Shown piece by piece: positions 46,570 through 58,381 of a DNA stretch of 64,000 bases (positions within the stretch are counted from its first letter, which is position 1; every line of letters starts with the position of its first letter). Origin of the DNA: Fomes fomentarius (lineage: Eukaryota > Basidiomycota > Agaricomycetes > Polyporales > Polyporaceae); contig JABYQN010000002.1 in assembly GCA_022606135.1 (NCBI GenBank), positions 2,480,001 to 2,544,000 on the forward strand. Direction: 5' to 3'. The notes below the pieces were generated by a model that worked only from the letters and a program-made list of their open reading frames with translations, was not told the origin of the DNA and ran no database searches. The position numbers and the translations under genes are program-made.

Positions 46570-46862
46570 TAGGGTAGTACCAGTAAGAGTAAGGGACTGT
46601 GCACAAAGCACAGCGCGCGGGTGGGATTACCACAGGTGAGAGTGTGTGATAGAACCGGGTCCGACAAGTAGACAATAGCGCGGGCGCGTCTACCCCCGAC
46701 GCGTCGCTGGCACGAATCTTTCCAACTCCGAGTCACTGTGATATATGCATGTTGCACACATCGGACATTTATTCTGCACACCGATAACGTACTACTTAGT
46801 ATATCTATACAGCCTAGACCGGATGGGTCCATTTCTACGTTCCATCGTCTATCTGTCATTCA

Positions 46863-47983
46863 TCAGAGCGGCTTCGCATACAGGTTGAGTGCATTCAGTG
46901 CAGGTTCAGCTAGGTTATTGTGGTTGTACCCAAGGATTGCCACCTGAATGGAATCGTAAGCTCGACGTATGTGATCGCTGAAGCCAAGAGTACTCACTCC
47001 GGCTGGCTGCACATTGAAATGCGTTCCTGTGAATCAAATATTGGTAAATCTGACGTTTCATTTGTGTCAATGCGTACACGACGCACCAAGAGAAAGTGGG
47101 AAGTTGATCCACCGGGAAATAAGGCATCGGTTGAAGTGCCCATGCGCAACCAGGACTACGTCGCGACTGCCTTTTCCCTCTTCCTTCCAGGCGCGATGGT
47201 GTTCACGAATCTGTATGTCTCAGCGGTAAGATGATCACATAGAAGTAGGACGCATATATTGTCAAACCTTGCTGATGACCAAGTCGACGCGGGAACACAT
47301 TTCCTCGACGGTTTCGCCACCAGGACAGCTGTATAGGTAATGAGCTCCGGAGGGCTGCGTCACATAGGCTCGCATATTACCCATCCCTCCATATCAGCCA
47401 GCCGGGGTTTCGCTCTTGTATCTCTGCTGGCTTGAGCCCTTCATATTCTCCATAGTCCCACTCTCTCACGTCTTCAGAGATAACATGGTGCGGCAATTCT
47501 GGGAGATGATCAAAGAGGAGATGGAACGTCCTGTGTGCACGGATTCTCGGCGAGACTATCACAGTGCAGATGTTCTTGGGATCAATGATCCCTATCGTAA
47601 CAGGGGTCACTCATTGAGATCCTGCCAAAGAGAGATGATAATGCTAACTGTCATCGCCAACGAGAACCTTGGCCTCTTCAATGGCCTCCTGTTCCCCTTC
47701 GGGTGTGAGAGGGATATCCGAACGACCAGTCTGGCCACAAACACGTCAGATAGATGTGATCCGAACCAAGAACCCAAGCACTGTACATGACGACTGTTAA
47801 TCAGTTAGGACAGGATAAGACGCGGCATCGATGAACGCAACCGACCCGTTCATTGACCATTCAGTCTGACCTGCAGGTATACAATATCAAAGAACAATTG
47901 TTAGCATCGTGCGTCAGAACCATATCTCAGATGGCGATCCCACCATGGCGAATCAAGAAGAGACGGGGCATAGACCGCGACAT
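46863..47983 (-). CDS. SHB17: Shb17-type sedoheptulose-1,7-bisphosphatase (histidine phosphatase family)
   Basis: Shb17 hydrolyses sedoheptulose 1,7-bisphosphate, feeding riboneogenesis. Nine exons are in phase for 219 residues: 47983-47944, 47870-47846, 47793-47787 (7 nt), 47730-47649, 47591-47381, 47328-47268, 47210-47087, 47026-46998 and 46943-46863. The product starts [20 protein letters not shown], with the phospho-histidine motif RHGQ, then [65 protein letters not shown] and the second catalytic histidine in [11 protein letters not shown], ending [24 protein letters not shown] and the REW-Y-GxYEG block match yeast Shb17 better than classic phosphoglycerate mutase. Substrate assignment is by family likeness. 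The many small exons hide the gene from simple open-frame searches. Confidence 0.88.
47787..47793 (-). other. 7-nt exon in the Shb17-type gene
   Basis: TCGTCAT between AACAG and GTACAG, flanked by introns of 52 and 56 nt. It completes NGRHTGRSD; without it, reading NGS-TGRSD would need a weaker donor. Confidence 0.75.
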
Positions 47984-48801
47984 CGTGAACGACGAACAAT
48001 GGTGGCGGTCAAGGATGAAGGGCTGGTGAGGGAGGGACTCCGGATCCGAAGCTTAAACCTGTTCGATACAAAGTTGATGTTATCACTCAGTTTGCTCCAT
48101 TTGTAACGCGTCTTCTGCGACAGACGGCCTGTGTGGGAAATCGCGCAGAATATCCAAGAAGATCATCGCAATAACGTTGACGTTTGAGGAGGGGCGAGCC
48201 TGGTTGAGCCATGCAGAAACAGCTCTTCCGCGGTGCCACAGTCAGATGTCGTCTAATAACACGGCGCGCGAATTTATCCTCATACGGATATTCCATCAAG
48301 AGCAACATCCGATCAAAAGGCATACATATGCGCCTTTTGGTGCAAATTCGGCGGGAAGGCTGCGAGGCCTGTATAACACGTACGACGGTACACGGGGCAG
48401 AGAGGATCGGAGCAAATAAGAGGGATAGAGGAGGGGGCGAAGAGGACGGAGAAACGTGAGAAAGTGGGATGATGATTTCGGATATGGTCACTTTGGCGTA
48501 GAACCAACATCGTCGAGGCCATCAGTACAGCCTACACACAATCTTTCCTCCATTCCTCTTCCTTCCTCTCGCTCCTCTCCTACAGCACGCTTACGCCCTG
48601 TCTTCTTCCCTCTTGTATCTATCCAGGTAATTATTATCCGCTCCATCTTCCACTCGCCTATCTCACTCCGTTGCTACACGCTGTCGTCGCTCCCGCCTAT
48701 TCCCGCCCGCCCTTCTCCTCTCCCTATCATCGACCTTGTGCCGCAAGATATCCATCCCCTACAAGACAAGAGATTCTCTAGACGACCCCTGATCACACAG
48801 A
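47984..48801. other. Divergent promoter of Shb17-type and Rac1 genes
   Basis: 818 nt. The Rac1-proximal 260 nt are strongly C/T-rich (TCCTCTTCCTTCCTCTCGCTC region near 48550-48590), likely the Rac1 promoter and leader. Confidence 0.6.
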
Positions 48802-49779
<978 letters not shown>

Positions 49780-50413
49780 GGTTGCACGGCAGAATCCTTC
49801 AATCATGACTGGCCAGTACGACTATCATCATACCATTTACGATCTTGCAACCATTTACGACTTGTATGTCCCCTTCGTTCGCCCCGTCACGCCCTCACAA
49901 CTCCGCATTCGTGTCGTGTGAGTATATGGCCGCTGCCGTTCGATTTCCTGATCCCACCTACGGGACATGGCTCCACTCAAGTCCCCCTTCCGGTGTTTCT
50001 TTTCTAGCTAGTGTTTGAGGAGATCACATATTGCATCTGTGCAGGCCCTCTACGCATGCAGGCCGAGACTGTCTCGCTTGGTTGCCTACTCTCATGTCAT
50101 GTAGTTATGCTCTATGAAAGGCCTGTAAGATATGGTTTCCTCGGAAACGCGGACATGGGCTGGACCGCACCAGGTTTGCGATCATGTGATCCTTACGTAG
50201 TTGTGGTGAAAGCGTGATGTTTGCTCGCTCTTTCGTTCGAATACGAGCATCACCAGAGCTACAGTGGACTGTATCACAAGATAGACCAGCAGATACGCAA
50301 AGGTGGCTGCATTCTACGCCTCTTTGCGTTGTAACATACTTTTCATTAGGCATCCACCACTCCAGGCCACATCAGCATTCGCTTGGCAAGTTCCTGCTGG
50401 GCATCTGCACATC
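49780..50413. other. Intergenic, Rac1 3' flank and Ngl promoter
   Basis: 634 nt; no convincing gene. An in-frame extension upstream of the Ngl ATG lacks an ATG. Confidence 0.6.
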
Positions 50414-52241
50414 ATGTCCAAAGGATATCAGCCCACTCCAGCAGATCTCGCCAAAGCTGCTGAACGCCGTCGTCTGAAGCAGGAGCGAGCACAGAACAAG
50501 TCAATAGTGGTAGAACATGAACAGGGATGCATCTTGCAGCGCAATTGGCTTGAGGTGTCGCCTGCCAGTGCCGGACAGACTGTCAGAATCATGACATGGA
50601 ATGTAAGTAGTATAGTATGGGTGTACCTTTCAACTGATAAATTCCGATTGTTACAGCTATTGGCCCAAAGCCTCGTTCGTGAGTGCCACTCGACCACCCG
50701 CTTTCCCTCAGTCGTGCTTCCACTGAGCCTGAAACGTCAGGACGGGAACTATTCCCCACGAGCGACTGCCTCAAGGCCAGTCAGCGCGAACATATGCTCT
50801 ACCGCGAAATCCTCTCGCATAACGCTGCGATATGCTGCATGCAGGCGCGTGATCCGCGCCCGCATCCCGCGTCACCACAAAGAGCTGACGTATCTGCAGG
50901 AAGTCGACCGGACGGAGAAGCTCTTCCCAGAACTCGAGAAGGCCAATTACGGCTGGGTATATGCGGCCGGACCCCGCAAGAAGCACGGCTGCCTCATCGC
51001 GTTCCGCAAAAATGCGTTTGAATGCGTCCGCGAGAAGGTGATAACGTACGATGACGAGGAAGTCCGACGGGACGGTCCTGAGAAAGCTCGCCGTGGGTCC
51101 AGTTTCCGCACCAAAAACATCGCGTCGCTCGTCGCACTGCGCATGCGTGGATCGGAGAACGGCGGTGTCATCGTTGCGACGACGCATTTGTTCTGGCATC
51201 CAGCGTAGGTATATTTCGACATTATCGCGTAACCTCCATTCCTGGCTCAGTTCGTATACATAGGTATACATATGAGCGTGCTAGGTGCGATCCTCGCACC
51301 TGCGCATAGGCAGCTAACAGATGATGCCAGACAAGCTGCTATCTTGCTCCGCGAAGTCATCAAGTTTCGTTCGGAAGGCACTGAGCTAGAATCGGCCTGG
51401 CCCTCTATCATCGCAGGCGGTGCTTATGGCATTCTTCTCTGTCCCCCACAGTTCAGAAGCTCACCGAAGCTCTCGATAGATTTCAACTTCCCACCAGACG
51501 ATCCAACATACTCCCTCCTGGTTGGCGACGAGCTTCTGCCTGCGCAAAAGGCGCGACTACAGTCGTCACGTGTAGTGCATGCAACCATTGATCCACTTAG
51601 CACCGTCGATGGCGCTGCGAAGGCAGAGGACGAGGAGGAAGGCGCGGAGTCGGGCGAGAACGACCCCGACAGGATCATTGTGAACGCGCGCGCAGCACAG
51701 CCCGAAGATGGCCTTCTGACGGACGAGGAACTTGAACAACTCTTCAGGCACTCTGGGGCACTCGTCAGTGTCTACGACGCTGGACAAAGACTTGTCCCGA
51801 ACATCTCGGATAAGCTCACGTTCGGCAGTAGAGTGTCAGTTCCTGCGGGACGTCGAGGATCGTTCGAACCTGTATACACAAGTTACACGCATGTGAGAGG
51901 TTCATTCAACGCACAGTTGATGCTTGCTGAAACAAGTCACGTCTCCGACAGTATTGGCAGGCAGTTTTAGGTGGAGGCGTTACGCCCGACTTTGATACAA
52001 CCCCGGTACTGATCACTCCGTGACCTTGGCAGATTACATTTTCGTTTTGGACGTTCCTGAGCGCAAAGTGACAATCGGGCGCCTCGCACAGCCGCACAGC
52101 AAAGAGTCATTTGGAGATGGCCTACCTCGCAAGGGTGTTTGCGGCAGTGATCACATCTCATTAGCTGTGGACCTACACTTGCCATCACTGCGACAAAAGA
52201 CCAAGACACATCTGAATAGAGCAGAGAGGGAATACGCATGA
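50414..52241 (+). CDS. Ccr4/Ngl/Angel-family endonuclease-exonuclease-phosphatase protein
   Basis: EEP-fold nuclease related to yeast Ngl2/Ngl3 and animal Angel, acting on RNA 3' ends. The ATG at 50414 gives MSKGYQPTPADLAKAAERRR, then VRIMTWN-LLAQSLVRRELF, PTSDCLKASQREHMLYREIL, ICCMQEVDR (metal-binding Glu), ANYGWVYAAGPRKKHGCLIA, VATTHLFWHPAYTYERARQA, AGDFNFPPDD (catalytic DxN) and YTSYTHYWQAVLDYIFVLD. It closes with GSDHISLAVDLHLP (catalytic His). All EEP catalytic blocks are present. The reconstruction needs a GC donor at 50845 (CMQ-EVDR) and two introns between YTH and DYIF. An acidic insert (AEDEEEGAESGEND) interrupts the C-terminal half. TGA at 52239-52241. Deadenylase, 5.8S processing or cyclic phosphatase activity cannot be told apart by eye. 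Confidence 0.9.
50845..50899 (+). other. GC-AG intron in the Ngl/Angel gene
   Basis: CAG|GCGCGT donor and CTGCAG acceptor, phase 0, 55 nt, between CCMQ and EVDR at the metal-binding glutamate. Confidence 0.88.
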
Positions 52242-52594
52242 AAACGTGATAATCATTATTTGGAAGGAAGAGCAGTAAAGGCTACAGCCATGTGGAAGGA
52301 AATGGAGGAATATGCTAATAGAAGGATCTATGGTAGTATGAGCGTCGACTGTGCGATGGGTGTCTGGGACAACGGCTGGTGTGCAGCCCCACAGACGAAT
52401 GCGAATGAGTGCGTAGTGATGCCAGCAGAGACAAGGACATGACAATTGTATATGATATGGTCACTGAAATGGTAAAGGGTGAAGCGAAGGTAAGATTATC
52501 GGGAACACGGGTCCACGTCCCTTCGTGAAGTCCAAAGTGCATCTTCGGATCCAACACCGAATCGAAGCCGAAACTCCCTCCAGTCCTCTGTATG
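52242..52594. other. Convergent intergenic region, Ngl and RhoGEF genes
   Basis: 353 nt between two stop codons; terminators presumably here, none recognised. Confidence 0.55.
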
Positions 52595-55500
52595 TCACCG
52601 TCCGTTCGCGCGGTCCGAGCCAGCAAGGAGCTCGTCGAACAGCCCAGCCGCAGCCTTGTCGCTCCGAAGCTGGATCATATACACAACCCCCGTCCGGAGC
52701 CCCTTGTCGCTCAGTTCGATCGCAACGCCCGTCTTCCCCACGCGCTCGACACCGTCCGTAAGCACGATCGTCGAGATAAGAGGAGTCTTGCGCTTGTCCT
52801 CTGCCTCGACGACGAGCTGCTTGATGTTCGTCGGATCTTCACGATACAGCCGCAGTTTTGCGCTCCCAAGCGACTTCCACTGTGCGTGCTGTTGCTTGAG
52901 GAAGACCTTGCACTTCATCTGCGCGGTGACCGTCGATGTCACAGGGCCCGTCTGCCGCGCAATCTCCTCCACAGGGGACCCCGGCGGGCTTGGCGCCTCG
53001 ATCGAGAACGAGCCGGCAGTCGATACGGACCGCATGCTCATCTGCGCCGATGGTAGGAGTGGACGCGGCTGAGGTGCATGCAAGCCTCCTGACGCAAGGT
53101 TTGGCAGCGAGCTAGAAGAGCCGCTTCGCTGCAAGAAGCCTGGTTGTGGGGGCGGGAAATCTCCAGGGTAACCGGGCATTGGCGGGGGTGCGCCACCATT
53201 CGGAGGATATTGTTGTTGCTGACCACCCAACGAGCGGGTCGATGGTATCGTCCGCGAACCCTCCATTCCTGGTTCAGAAGGTGGCCGTGGGGGTGGATAA
53301 GCAGGACCGGGTCCATATGCAGGTCTGCCGGGTCCAGGTCCCATACCCATACCTGGTCCAGGAGGGAATCCACCTCTCCCCATACCCGGCCCAGGTGGTG
53401 GCATACCCTGATACGAATGCCCGATCTGTGGCGGACCGGCGTGAGGCGGGAAGCCCGATCCACCAGGTCCCGGAGCAAAGTTGAGAGAGGGCTGTCGATG
53501 CATGCCAGGTCCGCCAGGCCCCGGAGGTCCATTGGTGAGACTGGGTTGGCGTGAGGGAGGCATACCGGGTTCCCCTGGAGGGGGGCCATACCCAAAACTG
53601 GGATTGCGGTGGAGAGCGCCCGGTCCATTAGGCGGAGAAAACGAGCTCGGGGGAGGCCTTCCCATAGGTCCACCCGGCCCTCCAGGCCCTGGCGGCATGA
53701 CCTGTCCGGGACCAAACGCTTGTGGAGGCATAGTCTGTCCAGGCCCGAACTGCCCAGGACGCGGGGGCATAATCTGTCCTGGACCAAAGCCTCCCTGAGG
53801 GCCCGGACCGGATGCTGGACCACGGGGTCCCCCAGCAGAGGACGTTGAGCGCGGAGGGTAGCCTTGATCTACTGGACCTGTCGGCGATTGTGACGGACCC
53901 AAGCTCATTCTTCCCATATCGCCCGACAAGGCCGCGTCCGCAAGCGCAGCGCCAGCAGAGTTCACACGTGAGGGAGGCGACGATGGGTCGTTTGATCGCC
54001 GGGACTGTGAACTGGCAGGGGACATTGCTCGAGAAGGGGGACTCATAGAGTCGCTGAAGCGCTCTGAGGAAACGTCGGCAACAGACGGTGGATGACTGTG
54101 ATCCCAGGGTACGGAAGGCGGTCTTGACACGTTGTTGCCCATGTTGCCCTGTGCGGACGGGAGGGCAGGTACAGGAGGTGGTGGATTCTTAGAGGAAGGC
54201 AAGACTGCACGGCCGAATAGTGATGATCATTCCGTCAATAATTACGAGCAGTAGCGAGATCAACTTACGGGAAGAGGCTGTCTCGATACACTCCCTGAAG
54301 TCAGCGATGAGCCGGTCTCTCGATGCCATCGAGTCCAGTCGCATGATTAAGGTCTCTTTGCGGAGAATTGTGACTGAGAGCGACACATCTGTATAGGGAG
54401 TGGACTCAGCCATCGCCCATCATCCACGCCCTAAAGATGCTCACCATCTACGGGCGCTACGCGCAAATGTTTGCCTGCTAGAGGCGGGTATAACAGCCAC
54501 ATGTCGGACCCACCAGGGCCCGCGACCTCCATTTCCTTCGGTGTCATTTTCTCACACACCAACATCAAGTCGGTAAGCAAGAAGACATGACCACGTTCTT
54601 GAACGATTTCGACGCCAGTCGAACGAGGAGTGAACGTCATTACTACGGAAGTGGAGCAGCGCAACTCTCGGGTATAGTGTAGGTTAGGAGGTGCTATTTG
54701 TAGGCGTACTTGCTGCAAGATCATGACAGCACATCAGCAGATGCGTAAAGAGAATTGAATTGCACTTGACAAACCTTCGGTTTCATGGAGAAGATATCTA
54801 AAGTCCGCTCAGTGGAAAGCCGGCGCTCAAGATCGTTGACGGGCATCGACAAAGTCGATGTCGAGGTGCGACTATCCGTTGTTGGCGCAGTATCCTCTGA
54901 CCGTCTACCGCTGTAAATCGTTCATGAATATGGAAAGCCCAGCGAATGCAGACGAGGCACAACTCTGACCTGCTCGAAAGGCTTCCGCTGGCCCGCGTGG
55001 AATCACTTGCACGCTGTGAAGGTGAAGGTGACATTGATGCCTGGGCACGAGGTTGAGGTTCCAAAGTACTTTGTCGTGTCCGCATATCAATCACAACTTC
55101 GTCCTCGGTCTCAAAGGGCGGTGGTGGAGCTTCTTCCTTAGGGTTTGAACCGCCAACCTGCACATTAGCCCGTTGATCCAACGTGGCTAATAGTTTGTCA
55201 AGCTTCTCGATGGCTCCCGAGAGCATACGATGGTCGCTCCTCCCTGGTGTTGTGCTCTTCAGTAGCCGGCTGTAAAGCTTCTTGTAGTACTTGATTCGGC
55301 CCTTGGGAAGCACAAAGAGATCATCAAGTGTCCAGATGAGAGGCTCGGATGGATGTGCGGGCAATGACGTAGGGATCGGCGGAGGGTTCGTCGAGGAGAA
55401 CATAGCAAGGATAGTGCGGACCCGCGAGTTATCTTGCACCAGATCCCAGGTATCAAACCCAGAACAAAACTTGGTGGAGTAGTTGGTGTACGGGCCTTCT

Positions 55501-56285
55501 AGATCGTCGATCTGTGTAATGCGTGAAGACTAGAAGATTGATATGTGAGATGTACTGACCCATCGCATAAGTAGGTCACCAAGACCCTTGGGATTTGTTC
55601 CGATCTCTTTGAGTTTCTAAGCCAATATGACGATGATGAGATGGAACATTCATTGGACGTCGCGCAAGACGCACCGAGAGTAGTGAACGGTTAGCCTTGT
55701 AGATGCTCTCTATGCATCGGAACATGGTATCCAATTCTGGCGGTGGCAGATTTGAGCGAGACCATGCCGCGGCAACTTTCTGACATGCAAAGATATCGAT
55801 TGGTTGCAGTTCACGGCATGCGCACGGAGTTAATAGGGGTCAAGATACGCACTCGAATGATCCCCGTGAGCAGTTCCACATACACCTTCTCTGTCTCAAT
55901 AAGGTCTGTGAGCGGATTTGCCTTCTTGCCCTTGCCGTCGGCTGAAGGGGACGCTGGAGGTTGTGGCAACACGCCTGCGTTGGGACTGACAGGGGTGAGG
56001 GGCGCAGAACCGAGGGCTAGGAGTCATCATGAATGTTGGAATGAACAAGACGGAGGAGAGAAGATACATACAAAGGTCGGATGCCGCTAATGAGGCATTG
56101 ACATCGATGGGAGCTGGTTTGGGGTGGGGCGGTTCTGGGGCGAAATCATGGACAATCTTGGGCGGAGGAGGTGGCTTGGAGAGCTCGTCGTAATCGCGGT
56201 CGAAGTCGAGAGGCGGAAGGGAGGGGAGTTTGTCGTCCTTGACGGGGGGCGGGAGGGGCTTTGAGGGGAGGTCGGGAAGGGCCAT
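52595..56285 (-). CDS. Dbl-homology RhoGEF with PH-like domains and proline/glycine-rich linker
   Basis: DH domains catalyse GDP release from Rho GTPases. The N-terminus is proline-rich (MALPDLPSKPLPPPVKDDK, PSLPPLDFD), possibly an SH3 ligand. The DH domain starts around NPLTDLIETEKVYVELLTGI and continues DTMFRCIESIYKANRSLLSK, GLGDLLMRWIDDLEGPYTNY and LDKLLATLDQRANVQVGG. A PH-like part follows: QVRLQIAPPNLHYTRELRCS, HVFLLTDLMLVCEKMTPKEM, SLSVTILRKETLIMRLDSM. Next is about 350 residues of Pro/Gly/Met/Ser low complexity with repeated GPGQ-x-MPP. The C-terminal 115 residues look like a second PH/RanBD-like fold (TVTAQMKCKVFLKQQHAQWK, VGKTGVAIELSDKGLRTGV), ending GSDRANGR with TGA at 52597-52595. 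The GTPase target is not shown; Rac1 lies about 2.8 kb away. Confidence 0.88.
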
Positions 56286-56591
56286 GGGCGGAGGGAGACG
56301 AGGAAATGAACGTGTATGCGCGAGGGCAGTTGGACGTCGAGGAGAGAGAGGGCGTGTCGTAAAAGATGTAAAGGGGTAGGCAAGTACGAGAGCGCCAGAG
56401 AGACCCTGGATGGCAGGCTGGAGAGCTCAGCCTATGGCGCTGTTGTGTGCGGCTCATCCGCGACGCCGACTGGCATTCTCGCTTCCTTCAGGCTCCCGAG
56501 GCCCAGACACAGTCACGTGCCCTGACGCGATCCAATTGGGTTCGCGTCCTTGCTCATTTATGCACTCTAGCAGACTAGCATTCCTCCCGCC
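56286..56591. other. Divergent promoter of RhoGEF and OCIA-like genes
   Basis: 306 nt; no TATA box seen. Confidence 0.55.
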
Positions 56592-57536
56592 ATGTCCCTC
56601 GCCAAGAGCTGGTTTGACCACACATTCTCCTCCCCCCACAGAACAGAGCAGCTCCTCAGGCCCGATCTCGAGTCCGGCCTCCTGTCCCAGCACGACTTCG
56701 ACCTCGCCGTTGCCTTCCTTCCTGGCTATCACCGGTACCTGCCAGTGCGTCTCTCCTTGTACTTCAGCCTTCCATATCACTCAACGCGCACATCCGACAA
56801 ATGGCAACGCGCAGTACATTCACACTGTCATTTGGGGCGCTGCTGCTGGCTTCACCCTCTATCGTTTCAAGCCTAAAGTCCGTTTCCCCACAACCGTACT
56901 CGGCCTGTCCGCTGTCTCTGGCTATGGCTTTGGGCTATTCCACTACTTCCGCGAGCACAGGAACTTTGCTCGCCAGCTTGATGATCGTCAGACCTTCCTC
57001 CTCGTCCTCGATAATGTAAACAAGCGGCTAGGGAACCCCACACCTCTTTTCCCCCAATTGGACAGCAACAAAATACTGGAGAGTGTCATGAAACGGAAGC
57101 GGGAAAATGGGGAAGTTCTCAGCCCCGGCGCAGAAACTTTTGGCGATGCGTCCGAGCATGCTGCTGCTGACGGAACAATGCCGTCCCCCAGTGTCGCGCC
57201 CGCCTTTCAAGGTGGGCCTGAACTTCTGCCGACCGTGACGGAGCATCACTGACTCCGAAGATCTCGAACCCTTAACCAGCTCCCGAGCAGTCCCCGACCC
57301 GTCACCAAAGTGCCTGGGACGCGATCCGGGGGGCGAATGCACGGAGTAGTGGGAAACATTCATCATGGGACGAACTCAGGCAACGCCACGAACGTCAGCG
57401 CGTCCCGGAACGACCATCTCAAGAGACTCAGAAAAGCGCTTCCGAACTTGACGACCCTCGCACGAAGGCGCAGGCGGAGTTCGATGCCATCCTCGAGGCC
57501 GAGCGCAAGGCAGCTAGCGGTTCGGCCGCGGTCTAG
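56592..57536 (+). CDS. OCIA-domain-like small membrane-associated protein
   Basis: Three exons in phase, 56592-56744, 56815-57211 and 57280-57536, give 268 residues. The start is MSLAKSWFDHTFSSPHRTEQ. Hydrophobic segments YIHTVIWGAAAGFTLYRFKP and TTVLGLSAVSGYGFGLFHYF are followed by FREHRNFARQLDDRQTFLLV and LDNVNKRLGNPTPLFPQL. Splicing at 57212 bypasses an in-frame TGA at 57250 and adds APEQSPTRHQSAWDAIRGAN and a charged end DPRTKAQAEFDAILEAERKA, stopping at TAG 57534-57536. Two helices followed by a conserved charged segment, then a SAWD-x-IR motif near a disordered tail, resembles the layout of OCIA-domain mitochondrial/endosomal proteins. That family call is tentative; gene structure is firmer. 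It shares a roughly 300-nt divergent promoter with the RhoGEF gene. Confidence 0.72.
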
Positions 57537-58381
57537 CTTGCGTCCGCGTGTGGTCGGTACATCTAACGTATAATGTGGTGTGTTACGTTTCCGTCCCTTA
57601 ATCTCATTGTTTCGTTGACTCCGAGTCCAGCTGAGCATGTACAATTGTAGCATAGGGACGCTTAGGATCATATATTTTCAGCAAGCGATGCATGTGGTCA
57701 ATTGCCAGTCATGCTTCGTACCGACAAGACACAGAGTATGTATAGTCGCTGCGTTGTCTACCAGCTAATGTGCTACCCACACAAACATCACCCAGCGCTG
57801 CAAGTGACACATCGATCTGCCATGACCCGCGCCTGCTCAGTGAGTCATGCTAGCTCTCGTAACCTGCTTGTCTCGGCTTACTATTGTGAATCGGAACATG
57901 ATAGAGCCGGTCCACGTACATAACATACACTTTCGACGCTGGGTAGTAGCATGACGCCATTGTTCGTCTCCCCTGGGCTCGGCATAGGCTTTACCACCCA
58001 GACCGAACAACAGCGGGCGATTGGTATATTGACTGAACAAGGAATCTGGAATGCGTGCCTGCTTGAAGAACCTGCTACATTGGCACCGCAGAAGTTCAGG
58101 ATTCCGCCTATTAGTTGCTAGGGAAGCGTTATACGGTCACTTCTTCCTCATTTTGTATGGCTCCTTAGTCTTTATCACTCTGTGATTCATTAAGCTTGGA
58201 CCGCGAATAGAACGCTCTGGTACGCAGGTGAGTAATGTCAAAGACTCAAACCTCACAGAGTTGGGCAGTAAATGATTGAGCTCATAACCCTAAATCAGGG
58301 GCGATCGCAATCTGATCTTGGCAATAGTGTACTTTGAGGTCTCCATCCGATCCTCGTTCTCTACTTTTCCAACCACTCTCC
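57537..58381. other. Intergenic, 845 nt
   Basis: 3' flank of the OCIA-like gene and upstream DNA of the YjbQ-family gene. No supported gene. Confidence 0.55.

Noticed and set aside
46863..47983. Classic phosphoglycerate mutase call
   Set aside because: The RHGQTEW start, the REW-Y-GEYEG block and the short length fit Shb17-type histidine phosphatases better.
50303..50413. N-terminal extension of the Ngl-type nuclease as a mitochondrial presequence
   Set aside because: The frame upstream of the ATG at 50414 has no ATG and needs a TTG start; the internal ATG is the simpler choice.
52595..54202. Long Gly/Pro-rich frame read as an independent collagen-like gene
   Set aside because: It continues the RhoGEF frame through a short intron near 54,200-54,270 and has no promoter or start of its own.
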